In this document: positions 6,676 to 14,478 of the stretch, one piece after another
How positions within the stretch are numbered: the first letter of the stretch is position 1
Layout: every line of letters begins with the position of its first letter
NCBI GenBank assembly: GCA_900321605.1
Contig: ONWR01000018.1
Coordinates: forward strand, 1-51,028
Reading direction: 5' to 3'
Source of the DNA: an uncultured Bacteroidales bacterium
Lineage (GTDB): Bacteria; Bacteroidota; Bacteroidia; Bacteroidales; Paludibacteraceae
DNA: 51,028 nt
Notes under the pieces: model-generated
Database searches by the model: none
Told to the model about the DNA's origin: nothing
The model's input: the letters and a program-made list of their open reading frames with translations, nothing else
Translations under genes and position numbers: made by a program

Positions 6676-8502
6676 ATGATCATGCGAAAGAAAATATATA
6701 TCTTGCTTGCCTCTTTGGCACTGGTGTCTTGTGCAAACCGAGGCATAGGTCCTCAGGGCGGTCCTCGGGACACGCTTGCACCTCAGCCTGTTCGTTCGGA
6801 GCCGGAGAACGGTGCGCTTAATTTTAACCGGAACCGTATTGAGATCAGTTTCAATGAATATCTGCAGCTGAATAACGTGAGTCAGAATTTTCTGATGTCC
6901 CCTCCTCAGCAGCGTCCGCCTGACGTGAAGGTGCGCGGAAAGAAGGTGGTGGTTCAGTTTGCGGACACGCTTCGGAGCAACACCACATACACCCTCGATT
7001 TCGGCAATGCTATTTGCGATTATAGGGAGCGTAATCCGTTCTCGAATTACTCGTTTGCTTTCTCCACGGGACCGCAGATCGATACCTTGGAAGTGCGCGG
7101 AAAGGTGTATGATGCCTCTAATCTGAATCCGCAGCAGGGCATCATCGTCGGTATCCATGAGAACATGGACGACTCGGCATTTCTGAAGATGCCTTTTACC
7201 CGCATTGGTCGTACGGATTCCGTGGGCGCTTTCCGAATCGGGAACATGCAGGGCGGCTCTTACCGTCTTTATGCGGTCAATGATATTAGCCGTGACTATC
7301 GTCTGACTCCGGGTGAGGCGCTTGCTTATGCCGACTCGCTGCTGACGCCTGTTGTGCGTCCTCATTACCACAAGGACTCGTTGGGTAATGATAGTCTGGT
7401 GGGCTATGAATACGGTCCTGCGGACTTGCAGTTGTTGCTTTTTGAGCAGCAGCAAAAACGTCTATATTTGCAGCGTACCCATCGCGAACAGGCTCATTTA
7501 ATCCGTGTTTGTTTCTCTTCGGAGCCGGACAGCCTGCCTTCATTCCGGGCAATGCGTCCTTCTGAGACGGACTCGACTCGTTCGGATTCGGCATGGATAG
7601 ATCCGATGCCGTACATGCATATGCACTATTCCAAGCTTCGTGATACGGTCACTATCTGGCTGACCGATAGTGCGGCTATCTCGCAGGACTCGATCTTCTT
7701 GGAGGCGCGTTACCGCAGAACCGATTCGGTCTATAACTTGGAGTGGTACACCGACACGTTGCGGGCTATCTGGCGTTCGCCTCGTCTGTCCGCGAAAGCG
7801 AAGAAAGTCTTGGATCGTAAGAACCGAGAGCGTAAGCTGGATCTCAAATCGAATGCAAGACAGGGATTCGAGCTCTATGATACCTTGCGGATCCATTGCT
7901 CTACGCCGATCGCTTCCATTGAGCGCGATTCGATACATTTGTACCAGCAAGTGGACACCATCTTCAAACCGGTCTCATTCCGCATTGCGCCTTATGATAC
8001 ACTCCCGATGCAACTGACGCTGATTGCTTCTCTCGGAGCCGGTAAGAAATACGAGCTGAGGATAGATAGTGCCGCGCTTCATGACGTGTACGGCGCTCCT
8101 AACAAAGCGGAGAAATTTGGATTGCAGGTGAAGAACCCCGAGGAGTACGCTACGCTTCGCGTTAAGTTGAATCCTTTCCTGCCCAAAGCACGTATTCAGC
8201 TGTTGAATACCAGCGATGAACCGGTGCTCGAACTACCGGCTGTGCAAGGAGGTACGTTCTTCCGTTACCTCAAACCGCAGACCTATTATATTCGTTTGTA
8301 TATCGATGAGAACGGAGACGGTCTCTGGACAACAGGCAGCTGGGAGCTCAAACGGCAGCCGGAACCGGTGTATTATTTCCCGGCTAAGTTGCAGACCAAA
8401 TCCAATTGGGATTTTGAGGAAGAGTGGAATTACAAGGCGGTACCTCAGATGGAGGCGAAACCCAAAGAACTCATTCGTACCGGTTCTGCCAAAAAAAAAT
8501 AA
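6676..8502 (+). CDS. Ig-like (Big_5) domain lipoprotein
   Basis: A 608-residue lipoprotein. The N-terminal signal peptide ends in the lipobox LVSC (Cys about residue 19). Residues 30-130 form a Big_5/SbsA-type Ig-like domain (RSEPENGALNFNRNRIEISFNEYL; TYTLDFGNAICD). Beta-rich repeats follow. It is the conserved Bacteroidetes Ig-like domain protein of unknown function, likely at the outer membrane. Either ATG 6676 or ATG 6682 could start it; the second gives MRKKIYILL. The pnuC-like gene follows after 11 nt, suggesting an operon with the esterase upstream. Confidence 0.8.
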   Translation: MIMRKKIYILLASLALVSCANRGIGPQGGPRDTLAPQPVRSEPENGALNFNRNRIEISFNEYLQLNNVSQNFLMSPPQQRPPDVKVRGKKVVVQFADTLRSNTTYTLDFGNAICDYRERNPFSNYSFAFSTGPQIDTLEVRGKVYDASNLNPQQGIIVGIHENMDDSAFLKMPFTRIGRTDSVGAFRIGNMQGGSYRLYAVNDISRDYRLTPGEALAYADSLLTPVVRPHYHKDSLGNDSLVGYEYGPADLQLLLFEQQQKRLYLQRTHREQAHLIRVCFSSEPDSLPSFRAMRPSETDSTRSDSAWIDPMPYMHMHYSKLRDTVTIWLTDSAAISQDSIFLEARYRRTDSVYNLEWYTDTLRAIWRSPRLSAKAKKVLDRKNRERKLDLKSNARQGFELYDTLRIHCSTPIASIERDSIHLYQQVDTIFKPVSFRIAPYDTLPMQLTLIASLGAGKKYELRIDSAALHDVYGAPNKAEKFGLQVKNPEEYATLRVKLNPFLPKARIQLLNTSDEPVLELPAVQGGTFFRYLKPQTYYIRLYIDENGDGLWTTGSWELKRQPEPVYYFPAKLQTKSNWDFEEEWNYKAVPQMEAKPKELIRTGSAKKK

Positions 8503-8513
8503 AAGAGACCAAG

Positions 8514-9185
8514 ATGCTGAAATCGAAGTGGTTTGACTATTGTTTTGTGTCGTCGGGACTGCTTATTCAGGCGGTTGTTTTTGCCGTGACTTGGTATCTG
8601 CCCGATTTCGATGTGTATCAATCGACACTCAGTTTTGTCTGTGGGTGTTTGGGCGTGTGCTCCGTGTGGCTGACAGCGCAGCGCAATATATGGATGTACC
8701 TCTTTGGCTTCGGGCAGGTGGGTATTTATTTATGGCTCTGTGTGCAGCAGCGTTTTTACGGGGGTATAGCTATTAATAGCTATTATCTGCTGACCATGGT
8801 CTATGGTGTCTTTGTGTGGCGTCGGCATTTGGACGAAACCGACCATACACTCACTATCCGCTGCCTGCCTGTGATGAAGACCGTGCTTATCAGTATAGCT
8901 ACGATTGTCGGTTCATGGCTGACAGGGTGGGGTTTGTCCTATTGGACGGATGACACGCAGCCCTATTTAGATGCCTTTACAACAATACCTGCTCTGGTAG
9001 GGCAGGTATTGATGATACTCGGTTTGCGCGAGCATTGGTTGATGTGGCTTGCTGTCGATGTGTTGGGCGTAGTGCTTTGGGTACGAGCCGGAGACGGTTG
9101 TATGACAGCGCAGTACGCCTTCTGGACAGCTAACTGCGTGTACGGATTTTACCTCTGGCGCTCATCCGGCGTCTCGAAAGAGTAG
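8514..9185 (+). CDS. pnuC: PnuC-family vitamin-precursor transporter
   Basis: A 223-residue membrane protein with about seven hydrophobic helices and the PnuC pattern of aromatic residues in the membrane (QRNIWMYLFGFGQVGIYLWL; FWTANCVYGFYLW). PnuC proteins take up nicotinamide riboside. Bacteroidetes also use close relatives for thiamine (PnuT). No TPP riboswitch and no kinase neighbour are visible, so the substrate is open. I start at ATG 8514. Its 3' end overlaps the 3' end of the convergent DUF4837 gene by 37 nt. Confidence 0.82.
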   Translation: MLKSKWFDYCFVSSGLLIQAVVFAVTWYLPDFDVYQSTLSFVCGCLGVCSVWLTAQRNIWMYLFGFGQVGIYLWLCVQQRFYGGIAINSYYLLTMVYGVFVWRRHLDETDHTLTIRCLPVMKTVLISIATIVGSWLTGWGLSYWTDDTQPYLDAFTTIPALVGQVLMILGLREHWLMWLAVDVLGVVLWVRAGDGCMTAQYAFWTANCVYGFYLWRSSGVSKE

Positions 9186-10183
9186 AGGATCGCTTCCAAT
9201 TGGCGCAAGGCATTGCGTTTCTTCTGACCGGCAGCGAAAAGGAATGCTTCTGCGGTCACTACGCGTGCATTCACAGGATCCAAGCGGGTAAGGCTCACAA
9301 ACGGACCGCCCATTGCTTCTCCGTCGAGCATCTTCCATAAACCGCGAGTCTCCATCGCGTAGAATCCTCCCACAGAGTCGCGCAAAGCCGCTACAGAACG
9401 GCTGACCGGCGGAAAATGTTTGTACTCTGTGCCCATGTGGCTACCGGGCACTTGTGCCGTAACGATTCGTCCGAGCACTTCATTGCGCATGGCAACGATC
9501 GACTCGTTGCTGAACTGCTCTTGAGCGGTGTACGGATAGCTGTAAACGAGCACATCCTTACGCATCGGACCTTTGTTATTGCAACACCAAAGAACATTGA
9601 CCTTTTGGTCATCGGAAATGGTTATCTCTTCATTTTTGATGAGCATGAAGTCCTCGGGGATGAGCATGTCGTAGCCTTGTTTATTGAGTATCGCGCGCGC
9701 TTCCTTATTGGTGTTGGCACGGTAGAAACTGAGCTGACGGGCTAACTCCTCCTGTACAAACCACTCCCGGATAGATTCTCCGTTGGTCTGCCAATAGGCT
9801 AAGAAGGCTTCATCGCTCGGTGCCTGAATACGGATCATCGCCTGCGGTTGAGACCATACATTGCGGCTCTTGAGCACTTTGACTTGGGTGTACTTATGCT
9901 CGTTGATATCCGCTAAGAGGATGTTCCTTGTCGATTTGAGAAAATCATCAAACGAGGCCGTGGGCACATGTGTCACGGTAAACGTAGCTTCCATTTGCGG
10001 CAAACCATACATATCTGCTCCCATGGTAGCGCAGACAGCCTCCTTGATTTCCGTACTATTTGGCGAGACCACCAAACATTCATAAATACTACCGGTTGCT
10101 GAGGTCAGCAAACGTTCATGGCTGCTTGTGCATGCACAGAGAAAAGCAGCCGTACAAATGAGTAAAAATAAACCCTTTTTCAT
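9149..10183 (-). CDS. DUF4837 family lipoprotein
   Basis: A 344-residue lipoprotein with signal MKKGLFLLICTAAFLCAC; the lipobox Cys is near residue 18. The rest matches the Bacteroidetes DUF4837 family in length and character (stress-like GSIYECLVV near the N-terminus, ETRGLWKMLDGEAMGGPFVS near the C-terminus). The function is unknown. It is transcribed from its own promoter at 10206-10236, divergently from the AraC regulator, and converges on pnuC with overlapping stops. Confidence 0.82.
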   Translation of the reverse strand: MKKGLFLLICTAAFLCACTSSHERLLTSATGSIYECLVVSPNSTEIKEAVCATMGADMYGLPQMEATFTVTHVPTASFDDFLKSTRNILLADINEHKYTQVKVLKSRNVWSQPQAMIRIQAPSDEAFLAYWQTNGESIREWFVQEELARQLSFYRANTNKEARAILNKQGYDMLIPEDFMLIKNEEITISDDQKVNVLWCCNNKGPMRKDVLVYSYPYTAQEQFSNESIVAMRNEVLGRIVTAQVPGSHMGTEYKHFPPVSRSVAALRDSVGGFYAMETRGLWKMLDGEAMGGPFVSLTRLDPVNARVVTAEAFLFAAGQKKRNALRQLEAILYSFETPDERQR

Positions 10184-10205
10184 AATCTCATGTTTAATTT
10201 GGGTG

Positions 10206-10236
10206 CAAAGTTAATAAAAAAAAACGAAATGTGCAA
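10206..10236 (-). promoter_or_regulatory. Promoter for the DUF4837 gene
   Basis: Minus strand TTG (10236-10234) and TAACTTTG (10213-10206), spacer 20. It is back to back with the AraC-gene promoter. Confidence 0.85.
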
Positions 10237-10253
10237 AAAAATTTGCCAAAAAT

Positions 10254-10284
10254 TTGCATATATAAAAAAAAATCTGTAACTTTG
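10254..10284 (+). promoter_or_regulatory. Promoter for the AraC-type regulator gene
   Basis: TTG at 10254-10256 and TAACTTTG at 10277-10284, spacer 20. It is 24 nt before the ATG. Confidence 0.85.
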
Positions 10285-10307
10285 CGACCGAATTAACAAA
10301 TAATGCC

Positions 10308-11165
10308 ATGACTCTATTTACTGATTCTATTTTTTTGACGGATGAGATGGAGGGTTTTGAAAAGTGCCGAGACACACGTTTTGACACCTCTACGACCGTT
10401 CTTTTATGCACCAAAGGTCACATAGATGTTTCCTATCGTGGTGAGATGATTCGCATTGACACGAATGATGTGTTTATTCGTGTGCCTTATGCGACGGAGA
10501 AGGGACCGTTCAAATGGTCCGATGATTTTGAGTTTATGCAGGTATCTATCCCGATTTCCCTGTATGAGGAGTTGATGTTTGATCATATGCGTGTGGAACC
10601 GCGTTGGTGGCAGAAACAGGAGTACCTCAAGGCGCATCCTATTTTCCATTTGAACGAGATATCCGTTGAGTTCTGCCGCACGTATTTCCATTTGTTGCAG
10701 TTACAGTTGCAGGATAAGCAGTCGGACTACCGTCGTCAGATATTGATGTTGATTGCTCGTGGCGCTACCATGGAGTTGCTCAATTATCTGGATAAGACCT
10801 TGGTGTTTGGTGAATTGGATGTGGAGCGTCAGTCGGTGAACTCGAGCGATTATACCTTCCATGCCTTCACGCATTTGCTGCGTGAGCATCCGCATATGAG
10901 AGAGGTACAATGGTTTGCTAAGCAGCTCAATATCACGCCGAAGTATCTGTCCGAGATCTGCAAAGAGCGTAGCGGACGTTCTGCGAGCGAATGGATTGCC
11001 GAAGTGACGGTTACCGAGCTCAAGAACTATCTGCGCAAAACGACTTTACCTATCCGTGAGATAGCGCGTGTGATGGAGTTCCCGAACGCCAGTTTCTTCT
11101 GCCAATATACCAAGAAACATACCGGTATGACTCCAAACCATTTCCGTAAGATGAAGGAAGCGTAA
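10308..11165 (+). CDS. AraC-family transcriptional regulator
   Basis: A 285-residue regulator. The N-terminal 150 residues look like a cupin-type sensing domain (VLLCTKGHIDVSYRG; IRIDTNDVFIRVP). The C-terminal 100 residues hold the two helix-turn-helix units of AraC/XylS (REVQWFAKQLNITPKYLSEICKE, and IREIARVMEFPNASFFCQY followed by GMTPNHFRK). It binds DNA in the cytoplasm. The effector and targets are unknown; the divergent DUF4837 gene is the closest candidate. The gene ends in a perfect 11-bp terminator stem at 11190-11213, shared with glyA. Confidence 0.93.
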   Translation: MTLFTDSIFLTDEMEGFEKCRDTRFDTSTTVLLCTKGHIDVSYRGEMIRIDTNDVFIRVPYATEKGPFKWSDDFEFMQVSIPISLYEELMFDHMRVEPRWWQKQEYLKAHPIFHLNEISVEFCRTYFHLLQLQLQDKQSDYRRQILMLIARGATMELLNYLDKTLVFGELDVERQSVNSSDYTFHAFTHLLREHPHMREVQWFAKQLNITPKYLSEICKERSGRSASEWIAEVTVTELKNYLRKTTLPIREIARVMEFPNASFFCQYTKKHTGMTPNHFRKMKEA

Positions 11166-11189
11166 TAAGGATTAAGCAAGAGACATAAG

Positions 11190-11213
11190 AAAGGCAGCCG
11201 AGCGGCTGCCTTT
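11190..11213. terminator. Bidirectional terminator between araC-type gene and glyA
   Basis: A perfect 11-bp inverted repeat AAAGGCAGCCG / CGGCTGCCTTT with a 2-nt loop and T or A tracts on both sides, between convergent genes. Confidence 0.92.
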
Positions 11214-11236
11214 CCTTTTCTTTACCATTTCTTTCG

Positions 11237-12526
11237 TTACCATGCAAACAAAGGATGTTGAGTCATCTCTCGATTCACTTCCTCTCGTACCGCCTCAATG
11301 GTACGCTGTGCATCGTTGGTCTGTACATCTCTCAGAACGCGGTCGATCAGTTCCACAATCCATTCCATCTTGTCTTCCTTCAAGCCACGCGTGGTGATAG
11401 CCGGTGTGCCGAAACGCAGACCGCTGGTCTGGAACGCAGAGCGACTGTCGTACGGAACCATATTCTTATTCGTCGTGATATCCGCGCTCACCAAAGCTTG
11501 CTCCGCTACTTTGCCGGTCAACTCCGGATACTTGGTACGCAGGTCAATAAGCATGGAGTGGTTGTCCGTTCCGCCGCTGATCACTTTATAGCCCTTATCG
11601 ATGAACGCTTGTGCCATGACGGCTGCGTTTTTCTTGACTTGCTGCTGATAGAGTTTGAACTCTTCCGTCAAAGCCTCGCCAAAAGCAACCGCTTTAGCTG
11701 CAATCACGTGCTCCAACGGACCGCCTTGTGTACCCGGGAAGACCGCAGAGTCGAGTAGAGTGCTCATCTTCTTGATCTCGCCTTTCGGAGTGGTCTTGCC
11801 CCAAGGATTATCGAAGTCCTTACCCATCAGAATGACACCTCCTCGCGGACCACGAAGCGTCTTATGGGTCGTACTGGTTACGATGTGTGCGTACTTCAAG
11901 GGGTTTTCGAGCAGACCAGCAGCAATCAGACCGGCAGGGTGAGCCATATCGACCATGAAGAGCGCACCTATCTCATCCGCAACGCGGCGAATACGTGCGT
12001 AATCCCATTCTCGGCTATAAGCACTCGCACCGGCAATGATCAGTTTCGGCTTATGGGTGCGTGCTTTCAGCTCCAAATCATCGTAGTTCACACGTCCTGT
12101 CTCGGGATCCAAATCGTAGCCGATAGCGTTGAACATCAGACCGGAGAAGTTCACTGCCGAACCGTGACTCAGGTGACCACCATGACTCAGGTTCAAGCCC
12201 ATGAAGGTATCGCCTGCTTGCAGACACGCCATAAAAACAGCCATATTCGCTTGCGCACCGCTGTGAGGCTGAACATTCACATATTCTGCGTCGTATAGTT
12301 TCTTCAACCGGTCACGAGCGATATTCTCGGCAATATCTACCACCTCGCATCCACCATAATAGCGATGTCCGGGATAGCCCTCTGCGTACTTGTTGGTCAG
12401 CACGCTACCCATCGCTTCCATCACTTGATCACTCACGAAATTCTCGCTCGCAATCAGCTCAATGCCTTTTGTCTGACGTTCCCGCTCACGGCGAATGACG
12501 TCAAAAATCTCTACATCTCGATTCAT
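11237..12526 (-). CDS. glyA: Serine hydroxymethyltransferase
   Basis: A 429-residue PLP enzyme converting serine plus tetrahydrofolate to glycine plus methylene-tetrahydrofolate, central to one-carbon metabolism. Motifs seen are IASENFVS (residue 26), [13 protein letters not shown] (48), HGGHLSHG (115), [12 protein letters not shown] (193) and the PLP lysine K222 in [13 protein letters not shown]. The length is standard. No clear TTG/TTTG promoter is visible in the 47 nt between it and the leucine-rich repeat gene, so its promoter may lie further upstream or read-through may drive it. Confidence 0.97.
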   Translation of the reverse strand: MNRDVEIFDVIRRERERQTKGIELIASENFVSDQVMEAMGSVLTNKYAEGYPGHRYYGGCEVVDIAENIARDRLKKLYDAEYVNVQPHSGAQANMAVFMACLQAGDTFMGLNLSHGGHLSHGSAVNFSGLMFNAIGYDLDPETGRVNYDDLELKARTHKPKLIIAGASAYSREWDYARIRRVADEIGALFMVDMAHPAGLIAAGLLENPLKYAHIVTSTTHKTLRGPRGGVILMGKDFDNPWGKTTPKGEIKKMSTLLDSAVFPGTQGGPLEHVIAAKAVAFGEALTEEFKLYQQQVKKNAAVMAQAFIDKGYKVISGGTDNHSMLIDLRTKYPELTGKVAEQALVSADITTNKNMVPYDSRSAFQTSGLRFGTPAITTRGLKEDKMEWIVELIDRVLRDVQTNDAQRTIEAVREEVNREMTQHPLFAW

Positions 12527-12573
12527 TGTTACGAAATTTTTAAGCCAATATACTGTTTATTTATATCTACGTT

Positions 12574-14289
12574 TTAGTTTTTGCATCCTTTGAATGCGTT
12601 TTTGCCGACGCTGATGTGCGACGGGATACCGGGAGCCCGGAGGTTCTTACACTCCAAGAAGGCGTCCGCTCCGATGGTCTGCAAGGAGTCGTTCCATTGT
12701 ACCTCTCTTAGGCTGCGGCATTGACAGAAAGCACCGTCTCCAATGGATTTGAGCGAAGCATTCAGACGAAGCGTACGCAGACTGATGCACTGTGCAAAAG
12801 CACCTTTCTCCAGTTGCTGCAACGAGGCAGGAAGGGTGATGTCCTCTAACAGTTTGCACTCCATGAAGGCGCCTTCCTCGATGAGATGGATGTGATCCAC
12901 CAGAGCGATGCCACGTAACTGCTGGCAGTTATGAAAAGCGCGTACTCCGATGCGGAAAGTAGAGCGGGGGATATTGATCTTCTCCAACGCAATACATCCG
13001 TCGAGCGCTTCTTCGCCGATAGCATACAACCCGTCCGGCAGGTCGATGCGATAGAGATGAGAGCAGCCTTGGAAAGCCTGTTTAGGAAGCGAATTGACTC
13101 CGACAGGAATCACTACCTTACGCAATGCAGCGCATCCTGCAAAAGCCTGTTCGCCCATGAACTCAAGCGTCTGAGGCAGGTCGATAGTCTCTAAGGATGA
13201 ACATCCGGCAAAAGCTCCGTTTCCGATACGTTTGAGGTGGTTTGGCAAAGTCAGCTGTTTGATAGCACGGCACATGAAGAACGTTGCCTGTCCGATAGCT
13301 TCCAGATGGTTGCTCAGCACTTGTTCCTTGAGGTTGACACAGCCGTAGAACACACCCATACCGAGGTATTGAAGTTCGCTCGGAAGGGTAGCCGACTTGA
13401 GCAATCCGCAGTTATAGAATGCGAAATTGCCGACCTCGCGAACAGTCGCGGGAATAGTGACATCCACCAGATTCTCGCAGTTATAGAAAGCGGCAGTCGG
13501 GATAGCGGTTACGGACGCGGGAATAGTCACCGTTTGCAGGTTCTTGCGATTTGCAAAAGCACGCTCGGCAATCAAACGAATAGGGATCTTGTTCTTGAAG
13601 ATGTATTTCGCAGGCAGCGTGTTATTGGTCGCAACCAGACAGTCATCGAGGATCAGTGCTCCTTTCTTCCATTTGTTCTCATTGGCATAGATGCCGCTTC
13701 CGGTGAAGACCTCCTCGCCGATAGAAGTGACGGATAGAGGAATGACCACTTTCTGCAGGTTTTTGCAATCTCGGAACGTCTCATGGTCAATGCGTGTCAG
13801 CCCGTCCGGCAGATCCACACGGGTGATCACTTTATTGCCCTGAAAAGCGCCGGCTGCTATCAGACGCGTGCTGACAGGAACCACAAAACGCGGTTTGATC
13901 GTCTTGTCCGTAGCAATAAGGATGCTGTCTAACCACAGGCAACCTTCCGACCAGTTCTCCTTGTTGAGCATGATACCCGTTCCGTCAAAAGCAGAGCGGT
14001 ACACGCGTTCCAAGGTCTTAGGCAATACTACTGCGGTGAGTGCTTTGCAGCCCTTGAACGCTTTGTCCCCAATAGCGGTGACGGTATATGTGTTTTGCCC
14101 CACCGTAATGGTCTCGGGAATGAATAGTTCCCCGGACACTTTGGGGTTTGACGCCACTTCGGCTGTCAGACGGATGTCATCCAACGTGTAGTGAATGTCT
14201 TGATACTGAGCGTCTTGCGCCGATAAAGGCGAAAGGCTTGTGGCGAAGGGCGAAAGGATACTAACGCACAAGAGCACCGCGCGCATCAT
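12574..14289 (-). CDS. BspA-type leucine-rich repeat protein
   Basis: A 572-residue exported protein made almost wholly of LRR_5 (BspA/TpLRR) repeats. Units of about 23 residues share the pattern G-x-x-A-F-x-x-C-x-x-L-x-x-I-x-L-P (for example IGDKAFKGCKALTAVVLP). Such proteins are surface adhesins or scaffold proteins in Bacteroidetes. The signal peptide is MMRAVLLCVSILSPFATSLS...SAQD. Residues 12-23 of it are encoded by heptamer repeats (14222-14256). I start at 14289; an in-frame ATG at 14325 would add 12 residues. The start overlaps the end of the upstream C-terminal tail frame. The protein ends in a repeat (KNAFKGCKN) without a sorting tail. Confidence 0.88.
   Translation of the reverse strand: MMRAVLLCVSILSPFATSLSPLSAQDAQYQDIHYTLDDIRLTAEVASNPKVSGELFIPETITVGQNTYTVTAIGDKAFKGCKALTAVVLPKTLERVYRSAFDGTGIMLNKENWSEGCLWLDSILIATDKTIKPRFVVPVSTRLIAAGAFQGNKVITRVDLPDGLTRIDHETFRDCKNLQKVVIPLSVTSIGEEVFTGSGIYANENKWKKGALILDDCLVATNNTLPAKYIFKNKIPIRLIAERAFANRKNLQTVTIPASVTAIPTAAFYNCENLVDVTIPATVREVGNFAFYNCGLLKSATLPSELQYLGMGVFYGCVNLKEQVLSNHLEAIGQATFFMCRAIKQLTLPNHLKRIGNGAFAGCSSLETIDLPQTLEFMGEQAFAGCAALRKVVIPVGVNSLPKQAFQGCSHLYRIDLPDGLYAIGEEALDGCIALEKINIPRSTFRIGVRAFHNCQQLRGIALVDHIHLIEEGAFMECKLLEDITLPASLQQLEKGAFAQCISLRTLRLNASLKSIGDGAFCQCRSLREVQWNDSLQTIGADAFLECKNLRAPGIPSHISVGKNAFKGCKN
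14222..14256. repeat. GCGAAAG heptamers inside a signal peptide
   Basis: Units gataaag, gcgaaag, gcttgtg, gcgaagg, gcgaaag encode part of the signal peptide of the LRR protein on the minus strand. This is the same family as 28007-28062, 43424-43458 and the end of 3030-3085, read on the other strand. Confidence 0.8.
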
Positions 14290-14476
14290 ACGTGTGCTCA
14301 CCTCTTTGAATAAATAATTGACCATCTTTGAAATATTTATAATTGGTGATTTGCGATTTGGTGTTGCTCAATCCTGAGGGCATGTCCACGCCGAGTTGGT
14401 AGAGAATAGCGTTCTCGATGAGTTTCTTTCCGTCTGCCGTGAGATACTGTGTGGAGTATTCGGAGACGCCTATCAT
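14261..14476 (-). CDS. Out-of-frame C-terminal tail of the beta-helix protein
   Basis: A 71-residue frame that is almost certainly the C-terminus of the protein encoded at 14479-17130, displaced by one base. Read in the -1 frame from the upstream gene, the sequence continues without a stop as IIMIGVSEYSTQYLTADGKK. It ends in KDGQLFIQRGEHTYDARGALVR-like residues, a C-terminal pattern also seen in the secreted protein ending at 42854. Such tails are typical of Bacteroidales secreted proteins and may be a sorting signal (type IX-like). As a stand-alone gene it would start at ATG 14476, inside the join, which is less likely. Confidence 0.7.
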   Translation of the reverse strand: MIGVSEYSTQYLTADGKKLIENAILYQLGVDMPSGLSNTKSQITNYKYFKDGQLFIQRGEHTYDARGALVR

Positions 14477-14478
14477 GA

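Noticed and set aside
8460-8513. TPP or other riboswitch before the PnuC-type gene.
   Set aside because: Only 11 nt separate it from the upstream gene; no aptamer could fit or is visible.
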